From assembly GCA_963921195.1 (NCBI GenBank), contig OY992536.1:112122778-112186777 (forward strand): 64,000 nucleotides of DNA, read 5' to 3'. The position numbers were made by a program, and so were the translations under genes. How positions within the stretch are numbered: the first letter of the stretch is position 1; each line of letters opens with the position of its first letter. Source of the DNA: Pegoplata infirma. Its lineage: Eukaryota > Arthropoda > Insecta > Diptera > Anthomyiidae. A model generated the notes under the pieces. It was not told the DNA's origin. It made no database searches and saw only the letters and a program-made list of their open reading frames with translations. Of this stretch, positions 37,141 through 47,167 are shown piece after piece.

Positions 37141-37849
37141 CACTCAAAATAATAACTCTGCTAAATTACAGAAAAACTCTGCTAATTTAACAGAGTACAC
37201 CAACTTTTCCAGCTAGCAACATTTCTCGGTAATTTCACTATAAAACTCTGTAAAATGATTTTGACAAAAAAAACTGTTAATTTACAGAGTTTCTAGTAAA
37301 ATATTGGTCAAATAAAACACCATTTAGCAAAACTCTGTAAATTTACATATATTTGTAAAACGCATTTTATGCAACCAAAATTTTACAGAAAAAAACTCTG
37401 TAAATGTACAGAGTTTAGTAAAAAACACGTTATTTTGTAAAATTTTTATAAGATTTTAGAAAAGATTTTTTTGTTCATTTTTTAACATTTTCTCAAAAAA
37501 AAAATACAGATAAAATTTTGGTGTTTTTACAGAAAACTCTGTTTTTAACTATGAAATTAAGATTACATAGAAATAAGTAAAAATACAGATAAAACTTAGT
37601 TTTTTGGTTATAAAAAATACAGAGTATTTCGCTTAAATCTGTATTTTAGCAGAAATCTCTGTTGAATATCTGTAAAATTAAGATTACAAAGTTAAAAGTA
37701 ATATTACAGAAGAAACTTTGTTTTTTTGTCACAACAAAATACAAAGTTTTTTCTTTAAATATGTATTTTGACAGAAAACTGTCAAATATTTGTTAAATTG
37801 AGATTACAGTCATTTTACAGAGTATTTAACAGAGTTATTATTTTGAGTG
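37141..37849 (+). mobile_element. TA-TIR element, ACTCTGTAAA type
   Basis: CACTCAAAATAATAACTCTG at 37141 and CAGAGTTATTATTTTGAGTG at 37849 are perfect 20-base inverses, flanked by TA (37139-37140, 37850-37851). The interior is made of TCTGTAAATTTACAGAGTTT words in both orientations. 709 bp, non-coding. Relics lie at 3826-4080 and 8462-8620, and a truncated copy at 63590-64000. Confidence 0.88.
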
Positions 37850-37863
37850 TAGGTATTAAATGT

Positions 37864-38695
37864 CCCGAGTAAAAATAAACATATATAACAATATATAACT
37901 TGATGCAAACATAATAAATCATATATGGATTATACATCGCCTCAGCGCTGTATCCAGGAATTTGAAAAGGGGGGGGGCACAACTCCCAAAATTGTTTGCG
38001 ATCGCCTATTTATATCTAGTTTTAACTAGAAGTACTTGAAAAGTTTTTTAAAAGGGGGGGGGCACGTGCCCCCTGTGCCCACCCCCTGTATACGTCCATG
38101 CATCGCCTGAGATATTTTCAAAATTTTTTAAATGCAGTCATATGTAGTTATAAATAATTGAATCATGATTCGGATTAAAAGGTGTACGGTTTATATAATT
38201 ATATATAATTATATGAGGGTCAATACAAAATTTGTTTTTCTGTATAATTTAATATAAAATTATATATATCCTATTCTGTTCCATATATAACACTATATGT
38301 TTCCATTTAACCAATAATTTTCTAAGTTTTTAGGGCAAAGTATCAGAAACATTTTAAAATGTTCATAAACATTTCCTTGTTAGGGTTATGTATATCACCT
38401 ATCTGGTTTGTTTAAGAAAATTATATGTTTGGTGAATGTATCGTTGACCTGTGGTGTATCTCAACCCAAACCAAAAACCACCAGGACTTTACATGTTTTT
38501 ATCCAATTAGATCTAATTAGATCCACTAATATATCCCAATGTCTGGTCAAAACTCGGATGAAATCAAATCATATTTTACACAAGTTGATCTTTTTAATGC
38601 AAAAACATCCACCATTATTCGGATCAAATTGCGTATAAATATATATTGTGTTACATATCATTATATATTGTATCATATAAAAATGTTTACTCGGG
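37864..38695 (+). mobile_element. CCCGAGT element with 2-bp TSD, E3 (reference copy)
   Basis: CCCGAGTAAAAATAAACATA at 37864 and ATGTTTACTCGGG at 38695, flanked by GT (37862-37863, 38696-38697). The opposite arm of the surrounding palindrome reads AAATGTAGTAAAACTG with one GT. This is the least interrupted copy, with only a 158-bp MITE inside, and its inverse explains the fragments at 13573-32516. Non-coding; 60-76-codon frames across it are unlike any known family. Confidence 0.88.
37943..38100. mobile_element. 158-bp hAT MITE with G-run ends
   Basis: Exact 8-bp duplication CATCGCCT at 37935-37942 and 38101-38108. Ends CAGCGCTGTATCCAGG and CCTGTATACGTCCATG enclose runs of G and C. These are the same end type as the large minisatellite hAT elements at 19508 and 56811, so it is a short derivative of that family. 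The relative at 13573-32516 lacks it. Confidence 0.9.
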
Positions 38696-39197
38696 GTAGT
38701 AAAACTGCATTTACAGTTTTTCATATCGTGATCCTGTTTCCTTTTAAAATGACTTTGACATTTTAAAGTATACATTTTGTAAAATATTTTTGAAATATTT
38801 GTAATCGTCCTAGGTTGACACTGGTGATGACAAATGAAAGAGGAGGATATCCCCTAATCTTTTAATTTTTTATTTTGCATTTAAGGATAAAATGATGTGA
38901 ATAAAGTCATTTGAAAACTTTATTAAAATATTTTGTTGAAAATTTTGAATGATATTGAAGAACAAATTTTTGAAATACGTAACTTACCACCCTTTTCCTG
39001 ATATCTAAAAATAATAATATAGGAATATTAGGGGAGATCCACCTCTTTCATTTGCTATCACTAGTGGCATCCTAGGACAAGTACAAAAATTAAAAAAAAA
39101 TATTTTATAAAATTTAATCCTCTAAAACTTTAAAGGCCTTTTAAAAGGAAACAGGATCACGAAAAGAAAAACTGTAAATACAGTTTTACTACATTTA

Positions 39198-39559
39198 TGG
39201 CGTTTTCTTTTCTTGCAAAAAATGTCACATTTTACCGTCCCTTCAAAAAAAATTGGACTTTTTTTGTTCTTTTCTAAAAAACTGGCAACACTTTAAAAAT
39301 GTATTATGTTTTTTTCTATAAATGTTGCATTTGTAAAGTTTCAAAATGTCACACTTTTCACGCTTTCATATAATGACGGGGTAGTAAAGTTGTCTTATAA
39401 AAACAGCTGATTGCCAATGTTTTGGTTGAATGAAAAGTTTTCTTAATTTTTTGTTTTTTGTAATCACAAAACTGGCAACACATTAAAAGGGTTGTGGCTA
39501 CATTTTACAAATGATACTGTTTAAGGGTGCAACATTTTGTTTCAGAAAAGAAAACGCCA
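39198..39559. mobile_element. 362-bp Harbinger-like MITE TGGCGTTTTC
   Basis: TGGCGTTTTCTTTTCTTG at 39198 and the inverse of TGGCGTTTTCTTTTCTGAAA at 39559, flanked by TTA (39195-39197, 39560-39562). It lies in the right arm of the 37087-39629 palindrome; the left arm lacks it. Confidence 0.65.
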
Positions 39560-39629
39560 TTAGTCTTTAGTTCCAAACGTATATTATCCAGTTCATGTTT
39601 TACGACTTTTTAATTTTTGTCGGACGGTG

Positions 39630-40140
39630 ATATAAATCCACTAATGCTGGATTTTTTGAAATAATGACTCTAAGGGAGTAAAACGGGTAAAAAATGGTAC
39701 TTTGGTACCATTTATGTATCCTTAAATAATATATCCTTAAATAATGATTTTATTAACTCAAAATTTGAAAAGTACTTTTTGGAAATTCGGATTCAAAGGG
39801 GGTAAAATATTGTACTTTGGTACTTTTTTATATTTTCTTAAATAAATATCATAAAAACTTAAAATTAGGAATATAGGATCCAACAACAAAATAAAAACTC
39901 TGAAAAAAATTATTTTTTGGAAATTTCGATTCTAAGTGGGTAAAAACGATCATTTTGGTACTTTTCATATTTTCTGAAATAATGGTCCTGGAAATTTGGA
40001 ATGTAGGATCATCTAGCGAAAAAAACATAGTTTTAACAATAGTTTTTAGAAATTCTAATTCCAAAGGAGAAGAAATGCGTAAAAAACTGTACTTTGGTAC
40101 TTTATATATTTTGTGGAATAAAAAAGGAGTAAAATAATTC
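39630..40140. repeat. Tandem array, ~150-base units, right part
   Basis: Continuation of the 36530-37086 array: CCACTAATGCTGG, GGTAAAA, GTACTTTGGTACTTTTTATA and GAATNTAGGATC lines, more diverged than on the left. Confidence 0.7.
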
Positions 40141-41582
40141 CTTTTAATCTAATGATGAAAGCCCTAGAGACTCTTTTCTTCTTTAACGGCTGCTATTCAG
40201 ATAGAAATGAAACGGGAACGAATTGTAATGAAACATGGAACAAATTGGAATGAAAATGCTTTAATATTTTTTTTACTAAAAATTTTTTTCAAATTTTTTT
40301 TTTTAATAAAATTTGGTTCTTCTCAAATAATGTTTAGTAATTTTATTGATTCATTCATACATATTTGTTCATATTTTTACAAAATTTTTTCACTCAAAGT
40401 TTTATTTACCCAATTTTTTTTAAATTAATTACTCAATGCTTTTTTTTTTTGATAACATAAGACCTTCTAAAAGTTGACGTACTTAGTATTTATTATATCG
40501 GTATTTACGGGCAACGAAATACCATGCGCACGATAGCAATACATAAAATTTAAACACAAAAAAAAAATAAAAAAAAAATTAATTAAAAAATTCGTAGATT
40601 TAATTCAAAAATTATATATCTGGACCAATCACTAAAATGCGCATATAAATTAAAAATATTTGTATGTCGTTAATTAAAAATAAATAGATATTTAGTTAAT
40701 TGAAAACTTAATACTACAAATTAAAAAATTTAATTAAAATTTTATAAGTAAAATTTTAATTAAAAAAATTAAAATTTTACTTATATAAATTAAAAATTTA
40801 ATAAAAAAAATTTGAAAACAAATTAAAATTTTAATTGTATAAATTAAAAAAATAAATAAGAATAATTCATTTTTTAAAAAATAAATAATTAAAAAAAATA
40901 TTTTTTTAAACTTTACCAAACATATTTATGCCGTAAAGGCATAGTCAGTGAGACAATTTAATAAAGTTAGGTATAAACGTTTTATATACATACACATAAA
41001 ACTATAAACAAAATGAGAATTCAAAAGTCTATATGAGAAATAAAAAACTTTCAACAAACTGTTTATACTTCTGTATTTGTTTTTGTAAGTAAAACAATGC
41101 AAAAGAAAAACACATACTCGCACCACGAAAAACAAAACAAAAAAAATTAAGTAAAGCTGAAGTTTAATTAAACAATTAATTATATAAATTAAATATTTAA
41201 TAATTATTAAATTAAAATGTTATTAAAAAAATTTAAAAATTTGATTAAACAATTAATTATATTAATTAAAAATTTAATTGATATTAAATTAAAAAACAAT
41301 TAAAATAAAATATAAGATATTATTTTCTGTGAAAATAGGGTAAACAATGCTGTTTTTTACTATTTTTTTATACTTTTTAGAACACGATAAAGATGTCACA
41401 GATAAAAAATTATTTATTTGTGGATATGTATCGTTAAAAGCAACATCTCATCTATTTTAGATTTCAAGTCAAAACTAAAAAAAAAAATTTAAAAAATTAA
41501 AAAAAAATTTTTTGTTTGTATACAGAAAATATAATCGTCAAATTTAAATCAACAAACATCGATTGTAAATCAACCAAACATG
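40141..41582. other. A/T-rich DNA with AATTAAAATTTTAATT words, no gene seen
   Basis: 40560-40920 and 41150-41330 consist almost only of A and T, with repeated TTAATTAAAAATTTAATT words in both orientations. No exon or element end could be supported. Confidence 0.45.
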
Positions 41583-41802
41583 ATATCAACTAGAGTTGTC
41601 AGTCGATTAAGAATAATTCGATTAATCTATCAAATAAAACCCAACTCTTGTTCGAATAATACAAAAATGACGATTTTCGAATAACGAATAAATCGATTAA
41701 TTAATGTCGATTAATCGAACAATATTTTTTTAATTAAAAAATTAAATAAATGCTAAGAATTTAATTTATTCTCATAAATTTTAAAAGATTTTATACAAAA
41801 TG

Positions 41803-42120
41803 TAGGAAAGTTAAAATATATTGTAGCCATAGCCCTGGATAGCACATCCATTATAGAATTAGGAAAAATTAATAATTCTTTTGCATCAGACTTACTAAAA
41901 CGTATTAAAATAAGAATTAATGAGAGACGTATAAAAATGATAAATACGGTAATAATTTTTCTAAATTCTGGAAATTTTCCGAGCAATGAAAGTTTCTTAA
42001 AATATTCTCCAAAAAGCGAAACAAAAGAATATGCAAATAAATTATACTCCAGATTATTTTATGTTGAAAGTAATCACAATAATTCAGATAAAAGTATTGA
42101 AATAGAGGAAGTTATTAGTA
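41803..42120 (+). pseudogene. hAT transposase remnant, central part
   Basis: An open stretch on the plus strand (from about 41815) translates to IALDSTSIIELGKINNSFAS, then a region with LLKRIKIRINERR, INTVIIFLNSGNF and ANKLYSRLFYVESNH. The spacing of LLxxIxxRI...IxTFLxxxxF fits the segment before and including the LDPRFK motif of hAT transposases, with the LDPRF residues decayed to LNSGNF. Removal of the TA element and one TA at 42119 lets the frame run on at 44550 (VISNENNNLLCELNNSIQST) before a stop at about 44609. Seen: the frame. Known: the hAT motif. Inferred: homology from motif pattern only. No function is expected. Confidence 0.55.
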
Positions 42121-42404
42121 CACTCAAAAAAATAACTTAGTCAAAATATTAGTAAAAGGTGTTGTAATTTACTTCAACCAAACTTTAGCAAAAAAAATTG
42201 TAAAAATTTAACTTTTACAGTTTTTTTTGGCAATTTACTATTGGTAAAATACAACAATTTTTGCACAATTTGTTGGTACTTTTACTATATTTTCTTGCTA
42301 GTTTTTTTTTTTTTATTTTACTATAATTTTAGCAAAAATATTAGTATTTTCGTTAAAGAAATGGTAATACTTTTTATTTTTTTTTTTTTCTTAGTTTTCA
42401 GAAA

Positions 42405-42512
42405 AAAAAATTGTTTAAAGCGTTCTAGTGTGAAAAAAAAATCATTGCAGATTGATGATGCTGCCAACACCATAGCAAAGTAGCCATCCATCAACTGAAT
42501 GTGCGCTCAAAA
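42405..42512 (+). pseudogene. Second, internally deleted histone H1-like fragment
   Basis: TTGTTTAAAGCGTTCTAGTG, then GTGAAAAAAAAATCATTGCA and GATTGATGATGCTGCC, then AAAGTAGCCATCCATCAACTG and GTGCGCTCAAAAATAG repeat in order the H1-like segment at 44000-44195, with an internal loss. The expected start codon is again ATT (ATTGCAGAT, where a histone H1 would read M-S-D). It indicates duplication of the captured gene part within the element. No coding capacity. Confidence 0.5.
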
Positions 42513-42670
42513 ATAGGCTACACAATTTTTAGTATTTTTTACTATATTTTTTGCTAATTTTACCATATTTTTTGCTAATTATATATGAAAATTTTTTAAA
42601 ATTTGCCACCTAAATTGTTAATAAAAAGTTGATAATTTTGAAAAATTATTTTTTTAAAATTTTAACACAT

Positions 42671-43766
42671 CCCAATCAGAAATTGCCAACCGTGCCAAAA
42701 ATTTTGTGTTGGTACAATATCGGGCTAACGAAAAATACAACATTCTATAATATAAAACAGTTTTACTAAAAATGCTGTGTTGGCACAACTTTGTGTTTTC
42801 ATAAAACACTGTAGTGTAGATTATAAAGTTTAAAATTTTTATTTTAATTAAATGTTTTTAATTAACATAGACCTCAACTCTTTAATCTAGGTGAAAACTT
42901 TAGTAAATGCTTTTTCAACCAATTTTTACAAAATGGTAACTAACAAGCACTACATCGAGATTTTCAATACATCCCTAAGCAAGAGGTCAATCCAATGTCG
43001 TAAATTTGTAAAATCAATGTTAACCCAACGTCAAAACAAAAGTCGAGCGATCGTTGGCCACTGTTATCATTTCAACCAAGAACAATATATATAAGAGGAT
43101 ATTCAATGTTCTGACGCCAAAATAAGTTTGGCGTCTTGGCGTCTTGGCGTTTCTTACATAGGCCAAAATGAAAGGGTGTCAGGTGTTTTTTGCGGGAAAA
43201 AACGGGAGTTGGTTGTATCCAACAGTTGCGCATCTCATAAAATTGAGATTTTACAGCGAAAAAATTATATTAAAACTTTAAAAAATTAAAAAAAATTATG
43301 AAAGAATTAAGAAAAAATTTTACCAATAAAAACAAATAAGAAAATTAAGAAAAAAAAAATTCCCAAAATATTTTATTTTCAATTTTTAATTTTTTTATGG
43401 ATAAGTTATTTGTTAATTTGTTCTCATTTTTTTTTTTTTTTAATTTTTTAAAGTTTTAATATAATTTTTTCGCTGTAAAATCTCAATTTTTTGAGATGCG
43501 CAACTGTTGGATACAACCAACTCCCGTTTTTTCCCGCAAAAAACACCTGACACCCTTTCATTTTGGCCTATGTAAGAAACGCCAAGACGCCAAGACGCCA
43601 AACTTATTTTGGCGTCAGAACATTGAATATCCTCTTATATATATTGTTCTTGATTTCAACTGCGGAATGACGTCGTAGACTTAAAAACGGGTATGATTTG
43701 CCAACGTTGGTACCGTCGCCGCCAACTTCATTCCAACGTTGGCCCGTTTGTATTTTTCTGACTGGG
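42671..43766. mobile_element. CCCAATCAGAAA element with 2-bp TSD
   Basis: CCCAATCAGAAATTGCCAAC at 42671 and the inverse of CCCAGTCAGAAAAATACAAA at 43766, flanked by AT (42669-42670, 43767-43768). In the H1-carrying family the corresponding stretch (TTTTAACAGGTACTTAAACA) is uninterrupted and of the same length once one AT is removed. Inner words GCCAACGTTGG recur near the right end. It contains a 576-bp palindrome with its own 8-bp duplication. Confidence 0.8.
43077..43652. mobile_element. 576-bp foldback element with 8-bp TSD
   Basis: CAAGAACAATATATATAAGA at 43077 and its exact inverse at 43652, with the exact duplication ATTTCAAC (43069-43076, 43653-43660). The arms of more than 200 bases are nearly perfect, including a triple GGCGTCTTGGCGTCTTGGCG and GGGAAAAAACGGGAGTTGGT. 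Only about 100 A/T-rich bases form the loop. A 105-codon minus frame (43604-43921) crosses the arm and is not a gene. Confidence 0.9.
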
Positions 43767-44025
43767 ATAGTTAGATATCTAATCTTCAATATCCAAAAGT
43801 TTTTTTTTATTTTTTTTTTTAAATACATGTGAAAAAAATTAAAAATTCGAAAAAAAGTTGTTAATTTTTTACAAATTTTACCTGAAAATGTAAGAAATTT
43901 CTTGTGTAGACTACTACGCAATTCTCATTTGTTCTACTTAAGCTAAAACAAATTACGCAAAAAAATAAAAAAGTGAAGTGTTGTTCTTTAAATTTTTTGT
44001 TTAAAGTGTTTAAGTGAAAAAAAAA

Positions 44026-44200
44026 TCATTTTGGATTTTGAAGTTGTTGGAAGTCCAGTTACTGCAACTACAGCTGCTGAGAAGAAGGCAAAAGAAGATG
44101 CTGTCACCATCAAGCCGAAGAAACCATCCAACAACTGAAGTAATAATTGATGCTGCTATTACTACATTTAAAGAACGTGGTGCTCAAAAACAGGCAAAAA
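44026..44200 (+). pseudogene. Histone H1 5' coding fragment captured by a transposon
   Basis: One frame reads DFEVVGSPVTATTAAEKKAK, followed by EDAVTIKPKK; the next frame gives HPTTEVIIDAAITTFKERG. Fly histone H1 has an N-terminal tail rich in SPV, A, T and K, then the start of the winged-helix domain with HPPT...MV.A.I..LKERGGSS. Order, spacing and the KERG word fit; a frameshift separates tail and domain, and the sequence stops within helix 1-2. The start codon position reads ATT at 44028-44030. Upstream AAGTGTTTAAGTGAAAAAAA probably is H1 5' untranslated sequence (inference). The fragment lies inside TA-TIR element F2. Assignment is from motif memory and would need a protein search. Confidence 0.6.
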
Positions 44201-44550
44201 TTTTTTTAGTATATTCACGAAATTTTAAATCAACTACTAATCAGAGAAAAAAAAATTACTAAATAAAACAGTTTTTCTTACCAAATTACAAATTTTTTTA
44301 TCTATTTCAATTTTACCATTATTTTTTGGTAATTTTACCATATTTTTTGATAATTTTACAAGGTTGATTTTTTACAAAAATAAAATGGTATTCTTGTAAT
44401 TTTACCATTTTTTTTTTTCTAATTTTTTGATTAGCAAAATGGTTTTGCTAATATTTCCAAAATTTTTGCAACGTCCAAAACTACAGTTTTTTTTTGCTAA
44501 TTTTAACCATTTTTTTTGCTAGTTTTACAATATTTTTTTTTTGAGTGTAA

Positions 44551-44835
44551 TGAAAATAATAATCTTTTATGCGAGTTAAATAATTCAATTCAAAGTACAT
44601 ATTAAAAATTCAGAAAATAAAAAGGACTTCAGCGATATATCAGACGATATGGTATATTTGGGAAAATCTGAAAAAAGAACAGAAAAATTAGATAAACTTT
44701 TGTATGCTCTTCTTACTATATCACCTACTTCAACAATTAGCGAAAGAATCGTTTGAAAGCAAAAAAATTGAGTCAACTTTTATTTTTAAAAGATTATTTC
44801 TTAAGAACAACTTAAATTGTCTTATTTGACAAAAA
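44551..44835 (+). pseudogene. hAT transposase remnant, C-terminal dimerisation part
   Basis: After the TA-element insertion, the plus strand reads YALLTISPTSTISERIV up to a stop at about 44757, then after a frame change LSQLLFLKDYFLRTT at about 44773-44817. hAT transposases end with a dimerisation domain of pattern LxxIPATSxxSERxFSxAG...LLFLKxN; the TSxxSER and LFLK words are seen here in the right order. The SER-to-LFLK interval is shorter than usual, and stops and shifts are present. It belongs with the 41803-42120 fragment to the same element. Confidence 0.65.
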
Positions 44836-45207
44836 TTAAAATCATTTATGATATATTTTGTCTGAATTCTTCAAATAATAATTTGTATTTGAATTATTTC
44901 TCAACAAGTATTAAAATCGACATCCGTTAATTAAAAGTGATCTCAGTTATTCAATTTTTAAGTTTTTTTAAACTTTTAAATATTTTATTTTTAAGTTTTT
45001 TATGCATTTTTTCGTTAATAAAAATTTTAACTTTCTTATTTTAAGTTATTTTATATGAATTGTTTATTTTTTTTCTTGATAAAAATATTTTTTAAAATAA
45101 TTTTTTTAAATTTTGATCTTTAATCGTTTGATCGAACGAGGAAAAACAATTATTTGAATTATTCGAACAAAGTTGAAAGTCGAATAATTAACAACTCTAA
45201 TATCAAC

Positions 45208-47167
45208 TAAACATTTAGTAAAAACGGCCGCCAGTTAGTCCATAATACAAAATTTCGATTTTGTTTTCAACAAACTTAGTCAAGTAATTTTATTTCAAAA
45301 TTATTTTATCATGTCAACAAATAGTTTTTGTGTTTGTTGAATTTCTTTGTTGAAAAAAAAAATAAGATTTTTTACGTTTGTCAGATCAACAAATTGTGAT
45401 TGTTGAATTTCTGTGTTGAACAAAAAAAATTAAGATTTTGTACGTTTGTCAATACAAATAATAATTTTAGAGAATTATTACAAACTCGTTTATCAATTTT
45501 TTTACATTTTTTTCTACAATAATTATTTACAGATTTCCGTATAGGAGAAAAAGTTAATTGTATTCACAAATATTTGGGTCAATATAACAATTCGTTTTTT
45601 TCTGTGTATGGGAAAAATATTTTTTGGGGCAAAATTTTAACCCCCAAAGGCACGGGTTAATTTTGTCCGATTTGGCTAAAAATTTAAACATAGTGTTTTT
45701 GACCAAAACGAACTATAAATTGTCATAATTCGTGACACCCCTAGGAACATAATGGATTTTTAATGGGAGGATTTTTTTCGTGTTGTCGAGCAATAAATTT
45801 TCAAAATTGGGTTTGCCGAAAAAAAATTAAAATAGATAAGAAATATTTGGCTCAACAACAAACTTTGAAAATAAATTTTTCAACAATACGAAAAAACGCC
45901 TCTCTGAAATTTTAACAGCGTTTAAAAGATGGACTTTATTAAAAAATTTAGTTTTTGGAAATCCATGGTGCCCTTGAAAGGATAAAAGGACATTCCAATA
46001 TTTATTTTAGTTCGGTTTGAGTCCATATTAATTACTCCTGAGAATTAGAGTCTTGACTCGACTATAGCATCTCGGTGATATAACTCGCGACTTTTGAATG
46101 CTTATCTCAAGCAGCCGTAGTATATTTTAAGGTTAGCATTGACCGGTTATAATTTTCATACTTGAAATTTTTCATAACTTTTGATAATGAGAAAAATAGC
46201 AAACCAAAAAAACTAAAAAAAAAACTAAAAACATTTAAGAAATCAAAGACACGATTATTGCATGTATATTCAACATATCAGCAAACTGTTTAACGTAAGT
46301 GCCAGTATTAACATGCATTTCGTTACGGTTTTATTTTTTAATGTCTTCTTTTTTTCATTTTTTAACATTATTAACTATATTTTTTTTCTTTTTTAATTTT
46401 TAATTAAGGGTAAATAACAAAAACAGCAAAAAAAGACAACTTTAGTAGAAGAAAAATAAATAGATGCGATAACATAAACATCAACAAAAAAAATGGAAAC
46501 AAGATATTTTTTAGAGGTAAAGTAATTAAATATTTAAACATTATTAAAACAAAAAAAATAATACTGAAAGAAACAAACATTAATAACTTTATAGTTAAAG
46601 TTGTTAAAACTGAAAAAAAACCAACAATGTTAAAATAAATTATGAAATTTCCATAGAAACTATAAAATGTTGCCTCATAAAACTACATAAAAACAAAAGA
46701 CTTAAGAAACGAACTTGAATTGAAAAGCTTACAAAGAAAATAGTTCATTTGTTAGTGTTCATTATGATTGGAAAAACCTGTCTATAATTCATATTTTTTT
46801 CTGCAGTTTTAATAATAAATCTTATAGATCAGGCTTTAATTTTTTTAATTTAGTTTTATTTCACAAAAAATATAGTTTTCTTTACTCAACCGTTACAATT
46901 TCATCAAATATGAAAAATAATGATACGCTTTTATAAGCAATTGTTTTCAATTCTTTAATTTTAAAATGAAAAAAAGAAACATTTGTGAAAATAAAAATGA
47001 AGCACTATTGTTGCCCAGCAAAATTTTTTAAAAGTGATTTTCGTCTTAATGATGACCGCCATTTCATCTGCAATAATGACCACCATTTCCTTGACCTTAT
47101 CCAAAAAATCGATATTAACAAAATACCAACATTAACAACGTTAAACAATTATTTCGCATATATTGTT
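45208..47167. other. A/T-rich DNA, no gene seen
   Basis: A few short inverted words (for example around 45770-45900, TCGTGTTGTCGAGCAATAAA against CTCAACAACAAAC) but no bounded element. A 67-codon frame at 46985-47188 (with CCPAKFFKSDFRLNDDRHF) has no recognised family and no splice context. Confidence 0.45.

Larger units (their letters stand above)
37087..39629. mobile_element. Foldback palindrome CACCGTCCGACA with three insertions
   Basis: Inverted ends CACCGTCCGACA at 37087 and TGTCGGACGGTG at 39629. The inner arms (GTAGTAAAACTGCATTTACAG, TCGTGATCCTGTTTCCTTTT and CCTAGG...GAAAGAGG) also pair. The left arm is interrupted by a TA element and a CCCGAGT element, the right arm by a Harbinger-like MITE; the opposite arm supplies the empty site each time. 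Without insertions it is about 0.65 kb. The outer target duplication is unresolved. Confidence 0.75.
42121..44547 (+). mobile_element. TA-TIR element carrying histone H1 sequence, divergent type (F2)
   Basis: CACTCAAAAAAATAACTTAG at 42121 and TTTTTTTTTGAGTG at 44547, flanked by TA (42119-42120, 44548-44549), inside the transposase relic of a hAT element. Its interior is related to the six H1-carrying copies (CTTGTGTAGACTACTACGCA, TTCTCATTTGTTCTACTTAAG lines at about 43900) but is diverged, and it retains the longest H1-like sequence. A 2-bp-TSD element is nested at 42671-43766. Confidence 0.85.
41591..45199 (+). mobile_element. hAT element TAGAGTTGTCA with transposase relic
   Basis: TAGAGTTGTCAGTCGATTAA at 41591 and the inverse end TTAACAACTCTA at 45199, with an exact 8-bp duplication ATATCAAC (41583-41590, 45200-45207). 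Both flanks inside the ends have repeated TCGAATAA/TTCGATTAAT words. It contains the only transposase-like coding remains in the window and is split by a TA-TIR element at 42121-44547. Without it the element is about 1.2 kb, an internally deleted copy. Confidence 0.88.

Noticed and set aside
43604..43921. 105-codon minus frame
   Set aside because: Crosses the end of a palindrome and two element borders; low-complexity K/F-rich sequence.
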